Shown: piece by piece, positions 54,157 to 63,308 of the stretch
Numbering within the stretch: the first letter of the stretch is position 1
How the letters are laid out: each line of letters starts with the position of its first letter
Assembly: GCF_013283835.1 (NCBI RefSeq)
Contig: NZ_CP054052.1
Location: 2,790,001-2,854,000 of the forward strand
DNA from: Poseidonibacter lekithochrous
GTDB taxonomy: Bacteria; Campylobacterota; Campylobacteria; Campylobacterales; Arcobacteraceae
Direction of reading: 5' to 3'
DNA: 64,000 bases
The notes under the pieces: model-generated
Database searches by the model: none
What the model was told of the DNA's origin: nothing
Seen by the model: the letters and a program-made list of their open reading frames with translations, nothing else
Translations under genes and position numbers: made by a program

Positions 54157-55035
54157 TTCGATATCATAACCAAGATCTTTAAGACCTTGCTTATTTTTTG
54201 TCCAACCTTTTTTGATTGAAACGAATAATTCTAGGTAACATTTTCTACCTGTTAATTTTTCGATTTTTAATCTAGCATCTTTACCAATTCTTTTAATTGC
54301 ACTAGCATTTTTTCCAATAATCATACCCTTCTGAGTACTTTTTTGAACAATGATAGTTGCTTTGATTACATCAACCCCTGGTTTTTCTTCTACTTTATTT
54401 ACTAAAACATCTGTTTCATAAGGAATTTCATCTGAAATATTATCAAAAATTGATTCTCTAATAAACTCTTTAAAGATATCTCTTAAGTGTTCAGTAGTCA
54501 TGATCTCAGGATCAAATAAATATGGATGTTCTGGTAAATGTTTAACTACACTGTCTAAAATATTAGCATGAGTTGTAGCTTTTTTAATAGAAACTGGAAT
54601 AACAGATTCATATCTATCTGAGAACTTTTCATATTCTTTCATTTTTGCTAAAACTTCTTCATTACTTACATTATCGATTTTAGTAAGTAATAAAACATGT
54701 TTTACATTCTTTTTATTTTTTACTAAGAAGTCTTCATAATGTGTTAATTTATCAGTAACTGGGGCTAAGAAAAGAATTAAATCACAATCACCCATCGCTT
54801 TTAAGGCTTCTTCTAACATAAACTGATTTATAAGTTTTTCTGTTTCGTGAATACCTGGTGTATCTACAAAGATGATTTGGTCATCTTCATGCATAACTAT
54901 AATATTTGATCTTTTTCTTGTTGCATTCGCCTTGTGTGATACCATCGCAATTTTTTCACCTACAAGCCAGTTAAGCAGTGAACTTTTCCCTGCATTTGGT
55001 CGACCTACAACAGATACATAACCACATTTAGTCAT
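54151..55035 (-). CDS. era: GTPase Era
   Basis: The 294-residue protein has the GTPase motifs GRPNAGKSSL near 11, FVDTPGIHE near 57 and LLTKID near 119, and a C-terminal KH domain (VQKSTQKGMIIGKNASAIKRIG near 228-249). Era binds the 3' end of 16S rRNA and acts in 30S assembly. It lies downstream of the ComM-like gene and upstream of the secretion-like operon but is separated from the latter by its terminator. Confidence 0.96.
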   Translation of the reverse strand: MTKCGYVSVVGRPNAGKSSLLNWLVGEKIAMVSHKANATRKRSNIIVMHEDDQIIFVDTPGIHETEKLINQFMLEEALKAMGDCDLILFLAPVTDKLTHYEDFLVKNKKNVKHVLLLTKIDNVSNEEVLAKMKEYEKFSDRYESVIPVSIKKATTHANILDSVVKHLPEHPYLFDPEIMTTEHLRDIFKEFIRESIFDNISDEIPYETDVLVNKVEEKPGVDVIKATIIVQKSTQKGMIIGKNASAIKRIGKDARLKIEKLTGRKCYLELFVSIKKGWTKNKQGLKDLGYDIEL

Positions 55036-55128
55036 TAATTTTTCTCCTCAAGCTATTTCTTTAGCTTATTTAATTAAAAGAGATAATACCATTTTTGTGT
55101 TTACAAAGTGGTAATACAAATAAATTCA

Positions 55129-56640
55129 TTATCTTCTTCTAAAATTTAGGCTTTTTAGTAGGTCTGTTTTTTCTATTTTTTCATTACCATTTAAATCAGC
55201 AATTGTCCTTGCAACTTTTAAAACTTTGTTTATACTTCTAAAAGATAATTGATAATTTACAATTGCTTTTTCTAATAATTCTGAAGATGTATCATCCAAT
55301 ACACAATATTTTTTAATCTCTTTATCACTTAATTTTCCATTTAACTCTATTTGTCCTCTTTCTTTTTGAACAATAAAAGCTTTTATTACACTCTCATGTA
55401 ACTCTTTTGAGCTAACTTTATTTTTATTGTCTTTAAAACTATCATTCATAACTACATATAAATCAATACGATCTAAAAATGGTTCAGAAAGCCTATTTTT
55501 ATATCTTTGAATTTCCATTTCATTACATCTACACTCTTTTACAGTTGAAAGTAAATTTCCACAAGGACATGGATTCATTGCAGATATAAAAGTGAACTTT
55601 GTGTCATAGGTAGTTTTTGTATTTACTCTTGATATTAAAATTTTATTATCTTCTAAAGGTTCACGTAAAGCCTCAAGAACAGATTTTGAAAAGTGAGGCA
55701 ATTCATCAAAGAATAGAATTCCATTATTTGATAATGCAATCTCACCTATTTTAGCATTTGAACTTCCTCCTCCAAATATTGAAGACTTAGTACTACTATT
55801 ATGAGGTGCTCTATAACTTCTTTGTGGAATAAAATCAACTTCTTTATAATCTAAAGCTTGAAGTTTAGCTTTTTCTAGTATTTCATCCAAACTCATTGGA
55901 GGCATTATATATTTCAATCTTTTAGCAATCATTGATTTTCCACAGCCAGGACTTCCTTCCATAAGCAAATTATGGTTTCCTGCAGCACTAACTAAGGCTG
56001 CAAACTTTGGAATATCTTGACCAAAGATATCTGAGAAATCTTCATCATATTTATTATCAAAGTAAAATTCTTCATTTTTGATAGTGATTTTATCAAAGGT
56101 CATTTCATCTTTTTTAAATCTATATTTTTCTTTATCATCTGACTTAAAAAAATCAATTGCGGAAGAAATATCTTTTATTACATATATTTTAAGATTAGGT
56201 ATTTTTGATATTTTTTTTGCAGTGTTTTCACATACTAAAATAGAATTAATTTCCTTTTGTTTTGCTAGGGATAAAACAATGGGAAAAATAGATGATGTAT
56301 CTTTAATTTTTCCATCTAATCCTAATTCACCAAAAATATAATAATCTTCTAGATTAATATTTTTTTCATTGTATAAACAAATAAGCAAAGCAATTGATAA
56401 GTCAAAATGGGAACCTTTCTTTTTTATTTCAGAAGGGGAAAGATTTACAATTATTTTCAAAGGAGGAAACTTAAAATCATTTGTTAATAATGCTGACTTT
56501 ACTCTCTCCTTCGACTCACTAATACTTGTTGAAATCAAACCAACAATTGTAAACGATGGCAAACCTTTTGTAAATGTAGCTTCAACATTGACACATAAAG
56601 CATCTAAAGAATCTAATGACGCTGATTTTATATATTTCAT
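55129..56640 (-). CDS. ComM/YifB family Mg-chelatase-like ATPase
   Basis: From the ATG at 56638-56640 (GGA 6 nt upstream) the product is 503 residues. An N-terminal Lon-like fold (SSEIKKKGSHFDLSIAL-type passage near 70-90) is followed by an AAA+ domain with Walker A GSPGCGKSM near 233, Walker B ILFFDELPHF near 310 and a C-terminal Mg-chelatase part with the zinc-like CPCGN...CRC cysteines near 360. ComM is a hexameric helicase that promotes branch migration in natural transformation. Its nearness to the competence-like operon agrees with a DNA-uptake role. Confidence 0.9.
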   Translation of the reverse strand: MKYIKSASLDSLDALCVNVEATFTKGLPSFTIVGLISTSISESKERVKSALLTNDFKFPPLKIIVNLSPSEIKKKGSHFDLSIALLICLYNEKNINLEDYYIFGELGLDGKIKDTSSIFPIVLSLAKQKEINSILVCENTAKKISKIPNLKIYVIKDISSAIDFFKSDDKEKYRFKKDEMTFDKITIKNEEFYFDNKYDEDFSDIFGQDIPKFAALVSAAGNHNLLMEGSPGCGKSMIAKRLKYIMPPMSLDEILEKAKLQALDYKEVDFIPQRSYRAPHNSSTKSSIFGGGSSNAKIGEIALSNNGILFFDELPHFSKSVLEALREPLEDNKILISRVNTKTTYDTKFTFISAMNPCPCGNLLSTVKECRCNEMEIQRYKNRLSEPFLDRIDLYVVMNDSFKDNKNKVSSKELHESVIKAFIVQKERGQIELNGKLSDKEIKKYCVLDDTSSELLEKAIVNYQLSFRSINKVLKVARTIADLNGNEKIEKTDLLKSLNFRRR

Positions 56641-56779
56641 AAACAATCCAATAAAATAATTTTCTACAGTATTTTATCTTTATTTCTTATAAAATAACTA
56701 AATTAGTAATTAATATTACTAATTTTTTGAATTATTTAATCAAAGGAAAAAAATTGTCATTTTTTCTATATATTTATGT

Positions 56780-56845
56780 CATTTTAAATATATTTTTAAT
56801 ATAAAAAATAATATTATATTATACATTTTAAATATATATTTAATA
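56780..56845. repeat. Pair of 22-bp direct repeats before the chemoreceptor gene
   Basis: The sequences starting at 56780 and 56824 both begin CATTTTAAATATAT and end TTTAATA; they agree at 21 of 22 positions and start 44 bp apart, about four helical turns. They lie 40-105 nt before the chemoreceptor ATG. They could be tandem binding sites; low complexity makes chance harder to exclude. Confidence 0.5.
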
Positions 56846-56883
56846 CAGAAGTAAGATAATTGAATATAATCAAAGGGGAGAAT

Positions 56884-58116
56884 ATGTTTGGATCAGTATC
56901 AAATGCTCAGTTAGAAATAATTAATGCATACTTTAAGCAATTTGTTGAACTTGTACAATACAGAAAAAATAAGTTTGAATATGTCGAATCAACTGGAAAT
57001 GCAAAAGTTGACAGAATGTTTAATGAGTGGAATCAATTAATACAATCTACAGAAGATCAAATAAAAGTTGATATGAAAGTATTAGGTGAGACTGTATTAA
57101 ACCTAGACAAAGTTGAACAAGGTACATACAATTGTAGAATTAAAAGTAATACAACTAACCCAATGATTCACACTCTAAAAGGTACAATTAATCAAATGCT
57201 TAATTCAGTAGAAAATGATATGACTGATTTAAAAAATGTTGTTAATTCTTATGCCCATGATGATTTTACTTCACAAGTTAACGTAAACCCAAAACTAAAA
57301 GATACTATGTTAGAAGTAGTTACAAGTGTAAATTCACTTGGTAATTCACTAGCAAGCTCTGCTAAATCTAATTTTGAAAATGGTCAAAGTTTAGAAAACA
57401 ATGCTTCTATTATGAAAAACTCAATGCATAACCTTGCAGCAAAAGCTAATGAACAAGCAGCATCACTTGAAGAGACTTCAGCTGCAGTTGAAGAGATTAC
57501 TTCAATTACTAGAAATAATGCTCAAAATGCAACAAAAATGGCAACTTTAGGTCAAACAGTTAAATCAGCAGTTACAAATGGTCAAGATTTAGCTTCTAAA
57601 ACAGCTGAGTCTATGGAAGAAATTAATACAAAAGTTTCTTCTATTAATGAAGCAATTACTGTTATTGATCAAATTGCATTCCAAACAAATATTCTATCAT
57701 TAAATGCAGCAGTTGAAGCAGCAACAGCAGGTGAAGCTGGAAAAGGTTTCGCAGTAGTTGCACAAGAAGTACGAAACTTAGCATCAAGATCAGCGGAAGC
57801 GGCTAAAGAGATTAAAGACTTAGTTGAAGATGCAAATACAAAAGCTAATGAAGGTAAAAACATTTCAGATGAAATGATTAAAGGTTATGAAACTTTAAAT
57901 ACTCATATCTCTGAAACAATTGGAATCATTGAAGATGTAAGTTCTTCATCAAGAGAACAAATGACTGGTATTGAACAAATCAATGATGCAATTACTATGC
58001 TTGATAGAGTTACTCAAGAAAATGCAAGTGAAGCAAACCAAACAACTAATATTTCAAATGAAGTATCTGAAATGGCTAACCAATTAGTTACAGATGCACA
58101 AAATAAGAAATTCTAA
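56884..58116 (+). CDS. Soluble methyl-accepting chemotaxis protein
   Basis: From the ATG at 56884 (AAAGGGGAG, 3 nt spacing) the product is 410 residues; an upstream TTG frame adds 8 residues with no ribosome binding site. There is no membrane segment. The N-terminal about 160 residues are helical and of unknown type, and the C-terminal signalling domain has the hairpin tip [20 protein letters not shown] near 268-287 and [15 protein letters not shown]-like passages. The Aer-type PAS gene follows after 10 nt, so this receptor probably signals for that PAS protein, like CetA with CetB in Campylobacter but without a membrane anchor. Confidence 0.92.
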   Translation: MFGSVSNAQLEIINAYFKQFVELVQYRKNKFEYVESTGNAKVDRMFNEWNQLIQSTEDQIKVDMKVLGETVLNLDKVEQGTYNCRIKSNTTNPMIHTLKGTINQMLNSVENDMTDLKNVVNSYAHDDFTSQVNVNPKLKDTMLEVVTSVNSLGNSLASSAKSNFENGQSLENNASIMKNSMHNLAAKANEQAASLEETSAAVEEITSITRNNAQNATKMATLGQTVKSAVTNGQDLASKTAESMEEINTKVSSINEAITVIDQIAFQTNILSLNAAVEAATAGEAGKGFAVVAQEVRNLASRSAEAAKEIKDLVEDANTKANEGKNISDEMIKGYETLNTHISETIGIIEDVSSSSREQMTGIEQINDAITMLDRVTQENASEANQTTNISNEVSEMANQLVTDAQNKKF

Positions 58117-58126
58117 AGGATAGAAG

Positions 58127-58531
58127 ATGGCAGCAGGACAAGAAACAGTATTAGATGATTATGCTTTTTTAGTTAGTGAGACTGATTCTAAAGGTATTAT
58201 CAAATTCGCAAATAATGACTTTTGTAACATCGCAGAATTTACTTTAGATGAATTACTAGATCAACCTCATAGTATGGTTAGACATAAAGATATGCCAAGA
58301 AAGGCCTTTAAATCTTTATGGGATACAGTACAAAAAGGTCAAATTTGGACAGGTTACGTTAAAAATGCCACTAAAAGTGGTGGATACTACTGGGTATATG
58401 CAACTGTATATCCATTTGAATCTTGTGATGGTTCTCAAGGATTTATGTCTTGTAGAAGAAAAGCAAGTAAACAAGAAATTGCAGCAGCAGAAGATCTGTA
58501 TCGGCAATGGAACAAAGAAGAAGGTAGATAG
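58127..58531 (+). CDS. Aer/CetB-like PAS protein
   Basis: The 134-residue protein is a lone PAS domain with close resemblance to the PAS domain of E. coli Aer: GIIKFANNDFCNIAEFT near 24, QPHSMVRHKDMPRKAF near 46, WTGYVKNATKSGGYYWV near 72 and a GFMSCRRKA end. In Aer this domain binds FAD and senses redox state or oxygen. AAAGGA precedes the ATG. Paired with the upstream soluble receptor it makes a two-protein energy-taxis sensor. FAD binding is inferred from the Aer match. Confidence 0.9.
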   Translation: MAAGQETVLDDYAFLVSETDSKGIIKFANNDFCNIAEFTLDELLDQPHSMVRHKDMPRKAFKSLWDTVQKGQIWTGYVKNATKSGGYYWVYATVYPFESCDGSQGFMSCRRKASKQEIAAAEDLYRQWNKEEGR

Positions 58532-58544
58532 AGTTTAACTCTAT
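58528..58544 (+). terminator. Terminator after the PAS gene
   Basis: ATAGAGT-TTA-ACTCTAT forms a 7-bp stem at the PAS stop codon, followed by TTGCTTACTTTTTC. Confidence 0.5.
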
Positions 58545-58620
58545 TTGCTTACTTTTTCACTTATTTTAAAAATCTCTTATAAATAATCTTTATTAAAAAC
58601 TAATCTTTAAAAACTGTAGA

Positions 58621-58626
58621 TATAAT
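58621..58626 (+). promoter_or_regulatory. -10 box of the zinc-ribbon membrane protein gene
   Basis: TATAAT lies 31 nt before the ATG, with TGGAG as ribosome binding site between them. Confidence 0.45.
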
Positions 58627-58657
58627 ATCCTCTTAAATTTACAATGGAGTATATATT

Positions 58658-59029
58658 ATGAATCTTATAAACTGCCCTGAATGTAATCATGAAATTTTAG
58701 ATAGAATTGGAACAATATGCCCTAGTTGTGGTCATAATGTTACATATTTTGAAGGTGATAAAAAAAGAAAATTATATGGTAAGTTTTTTGCTATGTCTAT
58801 ATTTTTTCCCTTTATATCATTTATTACAATAGTATTTACATCAGGGAATTTAATTGCATTATCAATTGCAAGTATATTATATTTATTTTTAGCGACAGTA
58901 TCATGTCCACTAAGATTTAAAGATTTGTTTTTTACAGGATATGAAAAACTTGTTTTTTGGGTAATTTGGGGAGTTGCAAATAGCTTTCTTATAGCTATTA
59001 CATATAATTCTTTTTCTAAGTTACTGTAG
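58658..59029 (+). CDS. Zinc-ribbon membrane protein
   Basis: The 123-residue protein begins with a zinc-ribbon (CPECNHE and CPSCGHN, cysteines near 6, 9, 21 and 24) followed by three hydrophobic segments (about 45-65, 67-85 and 98-117). Such small proteins are common and uncharacterised. It has its own promoter-like box and a strong terminator shared with def. No function can be given. Confidence 0.75.
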   Translation: MNLINCPECNHEILDRIGTICPSCGHNVTYFEGDKKRKLYGKFFAMSIFFPFISFITIVFTSGNLIALSIASILYLFLATVSCPLRFKDLFFTGYEKLVFWVIWGVANSFLIAITYNSFSKLL

Positions 59030-59031
59030 GT

Positions 59032-59073
59032 ATTAAAAGACTAAAAAGAATCTACTTCTTTTTATCTTTTAAT
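59032..59073. terminator. Bidirectional terminator, overlapping the def 3' end
   Basis: ATTAAAAGACTAAAAAGAA (59032-59050) pairs with TTCTTTTTATCTTTTAAT (59056-59073) with one bulge around a 5-nt loop. Either strand gives a T-rich 3' arm. It contains the last codons and stop of def. Confidence 0.7.
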
Positions 59074-59570
59074 CTTCTTTTCCACTCTTTTTCAAATTTT
59101 TTTCTCTTTAAAAAAGATAGGTTTTCAATAAATAAATGACCTTCTAAATGTTCCATCTCATGTTGCCAAGCAACTGCTAAAAAGTCTTCACATTCCATAG
59201 TTTGTTTTTCACCATTTCTATTAAAATATTCAACAATAATATGTTGAGCTCTTTTAACATCTTCGTGAAAACCAGGAACACTTAAACACCCTTCAGTAAA
59301 AACTTGTTCGCCATCTTTGTGAGTAATTACAGGATTAATTGCCTCAATTAACTCTTCTTTATTTTGAACGTCATTTTCATCAGGAATACTTATGATTAAT
59401 ATGTTTAAAGGAATTGATACTTGAATAGCAGCAAGACCTACTCCACTTTGATCAACCATTGTTTCATACATATCATCAAGAAGAGTATGAAGTTCTTCAT
59501 TGAACTCCATTACATCTTCTGACTTTGTTCGAAGTAATTTATTTGGATAAGTAATAACTTCTCTAATCAT
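59052..59570 (-). CDS. def: Peptide deformylase
   Basis: The 172-residue enzyme has the three motifs GVGLAAIQV near 43-51, EGCLSVPG near 92-99 (metal Cys) and QHEMEHLEGHLF near 134-145 (metal His and catalytic Glu). It removes the formyl group from new proteins at the ribosome. It lies 9 nt after clpP in the tig-clpP-def operon, also found in Campylobacter. Confidence 0.97.
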   Translation of the reverse strand: MIREVITYPNKLLRTKSEDVMEFNEELHTLLDDMYETMVDQSGVGLAAIQVSIPLNILIISIPDENDVQNKEELIEAINPVITHKDGEQVFTEGCLSVPGFHEDVKRAQHIIVEYFNRNGEKQTMECEDFLAVAWQHEMEHLEGHLFIENLSFLKRKKFEKEWKRRLKDKKK

Positions 59571-59579
59571 TATCTATCT

Positions 59580-60164
59580 CTATTTGTGCTTTTCGATAAC
59601 TTCATCAACTAAACCGTATTCACAAGCTTCTTGCGCACTCATAAAGTTATCTCTATCAGTGTCTTTTTCAATAGTTTCAATATCTTGACCAGTTTGTTCT
59701 GCAATCATAGCATTTAAACCGTCTTTCATTCTTTGAATCTCTTTAGCTTGAATTTGAATATCAGTAGCTTGCCCTTGAGCTCCACCTAATGGTTGATGAA
59801 TCATAATTCTAGAGTTAGGAAGAGAATATCTCTTACCTTTAACTCCAGAAGATAATAAAAATGCACCCATTGATGCTGCTTGTCCTATACAAATAGTACA
59901 AACATCAGGTTTAATATAATTCATAGTGTCATAAATAGACATACCACTAGTGATAACTCCACCTGGAGAGTTGATGTATAAGTAGATATCTTTATCTGGA
60001 TCTTCTGCTTCTAAGAACAGTAATTGTGCAACTACAGTAGAAGCAACTTGATCATTGATTTCTCCACTTAACATGATAATTCTATCTTTTAAAAGTCTAG
60101 AATAGATATCATAACTTCTCTCGCCTCTTCCGCTTTTCTCAACTACGTATGGTATATAACTCAT
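59580..60164 (-). CDS. clpP: ATP-dependent Clp protease proteolytic subunit
   Basis: The 194-residue protein has the catalytic Ser in [14 protein letters not shown] near 98, His in RIMIHQP near 122 and an Asp near 171. ClpP forms the tetradecameric protease used by ClpA or ClpX. It is the middle gene of tig-clpP-def, joining a chaperone, a protease and a deformylase in one transcript. Confidence 0.98.
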   Translation of the reverse strand: MSYIPYVVEKSGRGERSYDIYSRLLKDRIIMLSGEINDQVASTVVAQLLFLEAEDPDKDIYLYINSPGGVITSGMSIYDTMNYIKPDVCTICIGQAASMGAFLLSSGVKGKRYSLPNSRIMIHQPLGGAQGQATDIQIQAKEIQRMKDGLNAMIAEQTGQDIETIEKDTDRDNFMSAQEACEYGLVDEVIEKHK

Positions 60165-60188
60165 TTATTTATCCTATATTTTATTAGA

Positions 60189-61490
60189 TTAGTTACCTAA
60201 TTTTTCGTCTAATAATTTAGAGATAACTCTCTCTTCAATCATTGACATTTTAATAGCTGGTAAATATCCTGCTTCTTCGTATTGTTTTAATACGTCTTGA
60301 GGATTTTGTCCCATTTGCATTGCTTCGAAGTATAATACTTGAGTAACTTCTTGATCAGAAACTTCAACTTCTTCAGCTTTAGCTAATGCATCTACGATGA
60401 ATGTAGCTTTTACAGAAGATTCAGCTTCAGCTTTTAATTCTTCTCTAATTTCTTCAACTTTAGCAGCATCTTCTTGTAATACTTTGATTTCGTCTTCGCT
60501 CATAGTTCTTACTTTGTTGTTTAACGCGTGGTTAACTTCTTGATCAACTACTGAAGATGGTAATGCAAATTGTAATTTTTCAACTAAAGTGTTTAAGTAC
60601 TCAGGTTTTAATTCTTCTCTGTAGTATTTAGCTTTAACTTCGTTTTTGATTTGCTCAGTAATTTTTTCTTTTAATGTATCAATAGTTACATTTTCTTCTT
60701 GAGGAAGCATTTTTTGTGCGAATTCGTCAGTTAATTCAGCAGCAGCTTTTTCTTGAATTTCATGTAAAGTTACTTTAAATACAGCTTCTTTACCAGCTAA
60801 ATCTTTTGATTGGTACTCTTCTGGGAAAGTAACAGTGATATCTTTAGATTCTTCATATTTCATACCAATTACTTGCTCTTCAAATCCTGGGATAAATGAA
60901 CCAGAACCTACATGTAATGGATACTTCTCAGCTTTTCCACCTTCAAATGCAACACCATCAACGAAACCTTCGAAATCGATTACCGCGTGATCTTGATCTC
61001 TAACCATTCTTTTTCTAGTAATTTTTACTAATGGTGCAGATTGTCCAGCCATTTCTTCTAACTTAGCGTTAACTTCGTCTTCAGAAACTGTTTTTTCTTC
61101 AACAGCAGGGATTAATGCTTTGTAATCTCCTAAGTCAACATTTGGTTTAGTTGCAACTTTTACTTCAACTTCAACAGAACCGTCTTCTTTTTTGTCATAT
61201 TTAGTAATTGATGGCTCACCAATTAAGTCTTCATTAGCAATGTTTAATTCTTTTAAACCATCTGCTAAAATAGCTCTTAATGCTTCACCTTCAGCATCTT
61301 CAGTTAACTTATCAGCATATCTTTGCTTAACAACAGCAACAGGAACCTTACCTTTTCTAAAACCTTGGATATCCATAGTTTTAGCAGCTTGTTTCGCTAC
61401 TTTGTCTAAGTTACTTTCGATAGTTTCCTTAGCAATTGATGCAGAAATTACAGCGTTTGCTTCGTCAACTCTTTGTGCGTTAAATTCCAT
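60189..61490 (-). CDS. tig: Trigger factor
   Basis: From the ATG at 61488-61490 the product is 433 residues; a GTG 9 nt upstream overlaps the GGAG ribosome binding site and is less likely. The N-terminal ribosome-binding domain has the signature GFRKGKVP near 43-50, followed by an FKBP-type isomerase domain (DHAVIDFEGFVDG near 157) and a long helical C-terminal domain. It is a ribosome-bound folding chaperone and heads the tig-clpP-def operon. Confidence 0.97.
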   Translation of the reverse strand: MEFNAQRVDEANAVISASIAKETIESNLDKVAKQAAKTMDIQGFRKGKVPVAVVKQRYADKLTEDAEGEALRAILADGLKELNIANEDLIGEPSITKYDKKEDGSVEVEVKVATKPNVDLGDYKALIPAVEEKTVSEDEVNAKLEEMAGQSAPLVKITRKRMVRDQDHAVIDFEGFVDGVAFEGGKAEKYPLHVGSGSFIPGFEEQVIGMKYEESKDITVTFPEEYQSKDLAGKEAVFKVTLHEIQEKAAAELTDEFAQKMLPQEENVTIDTLKEKITEQIKNEVKAKYYREELKPEYLNTLVEKLQFALPSSVVDQEVNHALNNKVRTMSEDEIKVLQEDAAKVEEIREELKAEAESSVKATFIVDALAKAEEVEVSDQEVTQVLYFEAMQMGQNPQDVLKQYEEAGYLPAIKMSMIEERVISKLLDEKLGN

Positions 61491-61580
61491 TAAATTCACT
61501 CCGATTGTTATATTTTTAGCCGTGATTTTAGCTAAAAATTACTAAGGCTTTAATAAAATACTATTTTAAAAGGAGTTATC

Positions 61581-63290
61581 TTGAGTTTTATCTATACAAA
61601 TGTACTTTTTTTAATGCTAATTCCAGCATTATTGCTAATGTTTTTACTAATAAGTAAAAGAAACAATTTTGAACAATATTTTTCAAAAGAAGCATTAGAT
61701 AAGTTATCAGTTTCTAATCAATATTTTTCAAAGAAAGCTAGAAATATTACACTTTTTATTTCACTTATATTCATGATAATTGCACTGGCTCGTCCAGTTA
61801 CAAATGAAAAAGAGCAAAGAGTTAAACAAGAACTTAATACATTACTTGTTGCAATTGATGTTTCAAAATCTATGCTTGCTACTGATTTGTATCCAAATAG
61901 ATTAGATTTTGCTACAAAAAAGTTATTAAGTATAATTGAGAATTCAAAAGATACAGCTATTGCTGTAATACTATTTGCAAAGTCTTCATTTATTTTATCT
62001 CCATTAACAGAAGATTTTCATTCTTTAAAAATTCTAGTTGAGAATTTAGACACAGGTGCAAATTTTGATAATGGTACAAATATTTATTCAACTTTAGAAG
62101 TTACAAATAAATTGCTAAAAAATTCAGCAAATAAAAATCTACTATTACTTACAGATGGTGGTGATAAAAAAGATTTTGAAAAAGAAATAGATTTTGCAAA
62201 AGAAAATAAGATAAATGTCTATACTATAGCTCTTGCTTCAAAAGAAGGATCAGCAATAAAACTTCAAGATGGAAATTTTCTAACTAATAAAAATGGAGAT
62301 ATAGTTACTCTGTCTGTAAATGAAAATATAAAAAAGCTAGCTCTTAGTACTAATGGTGGTTATATAAATTATTCTATAAATAATAGTGATATAAATGCAA
62401 TTTTAAATGATATATTAAAAACATCAAAAAAAGAGAATATTCAATCAAAGAAATATAAAACTTATACTGAACTATTTTATTATCCTTTGGCTATTGGCAT
62501 ATTTTTATTATTACTTGCATTTTCATCACTTCCAAAAATTAGATTCTCTAGGAATAAATCTAATAGTCTCTTTTTAGTTTTATTTGTCTCATTGTTTTTA
62601 ACAAATGATACTTATGCTTCTATATTTGATTTTCAGACCATAGAGCAAGCTAATGCAGATTATAAAGCCAAAGAGTACCAAAATGCTACAAAAGAGTATT
62701 CAAAGCTCTCATCTTCAAAAGAACAACAATACAATCTCGCAAACTCTTTATACAAAGAAAATAAATATAAAGAAGCTATAGAGAAATATAAAAATATTAA
62801 AAGTGAAGATAGAAATCTAAACTTTAACAAATTACATAATATTGGAAATGCCTATGCAAAAAGTAATGACTTACAAAATGCAAAAAAATCTTATGAAGAA
62901 GCATTAAAAATAAAAAATGATAAACAAACACAAGAAAATCTTGACACAGTAAATAAAGCTTTAGAGAAAAAAGAAAAAAAGAAGAAAGATCAAAAAGGTC
63001 AAAAAAAGAATAAAGAAAAAAAACAAGAGAAAAAGAAAAAAGAAGATAAAAAACAAGAAAAATCTAATGACTCAAAAGAGAATAAAAAGAACAAAAAAGA
63101 AAACAAGAAAAAAGATGCAGAAAAAAAAGAGCATAAAGAAAAGAAAAAGTCTGATCAAAAAATAAATAAAAAAGAGATGTCAGATAAAGAAGAGAATAGA
63201 TGGTTAAAACAATTAGAAAAAAAGAAAGCTAATTCTTTATTAAAAAAAATAGAATCATCGCAAGAAGATGATTCTATTAATCCATGGTAA
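61581..63290 (+). CDS. VWA-TPR membrane protein (BatB/BatC-like fusion)
   Basis: The 569-residue protein starts at TTG 61581, 7 nt after AAAAGGAG. It has two N-terminal membrane segments (about 5-23 and 57-75), a VWA domain with metal site DVSKS near 93-97 and TDGGD near 192, a further pair of membrane segments (about 300-345), about two or three TPR units (NLANSLYKENKYKEAIEKY near 385) and a Lys/Glu-rich tail of about 120 residues. This joins what are separate BatB and BatC proteins elsewhere. No moxR or other bat gene is in the window. Function in envelope stress is inferred from the family. Confidence 0.85.
   Translation: MSFIYTNVLFLMLIPALLLMFLLISKRNNFEQYFSKEALDKLSVSNQYFSKKARNITLFISLIFMIIALARPVTNEKEQRVKQELNTLLVAIDVSKSMLATDLYPNRLDFATKKLLSIIENSKDTAIAVILFAKSSFILSPLTEDFHSLKILVENLDTGANFDNGTNIYSTLEVTNKLLKNSANKNLLLLTDGGDKKDFEKEIDFAKENKINVYTIALASKEGSAIKLQDGNFLTNKNGDIVTLSVNENIKKLALSTNGGYINYSINNSDINAILNDILKTSKKENIQSKKYKTYTELFYYPLAIGIFLLLLAFSSLPKIRFSRNKSNSLFLVLFVSLFLTNDTYASIFDFQTIEQANADYKAKEYQNATKEYSKLSSSKEQQYNLANSLYKENKYKEAIEKYKNIKSEDRNLNFNKLHNIGNAYAKSNDLQNAKKSYEEALKIKNDKQTQENLDTVNKALEKKEKKKKDQKGQKKNKEKKQEKKKKEDKKQEKSNDSKENKKNKKENKKKDAEKKEHKEKKKSDQKINKKEMSDKEENRWLKQLEKKKANSLLKKIESSQEDDSINPW
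63248..63278 (-). terminator. Intrinsic terminator of ppk2 inside the convergent gene
   Basis: Arms AATAGAATCATC (63248-63259) and GATGATTCTATT (63267-63278) are perfect 12-bp complements around a 7-nt loop. On the minus strand the hairpin is followed by TTTTTT, about 30 nt after the ppk2 stop. On the plus strand it lies within the last codons of the VWA-TPR gene and lacks a T tract. Confidence 0.75.
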
Positions 63291-63308
63291 ATCTAAAATT
63301 TTCTAGAA

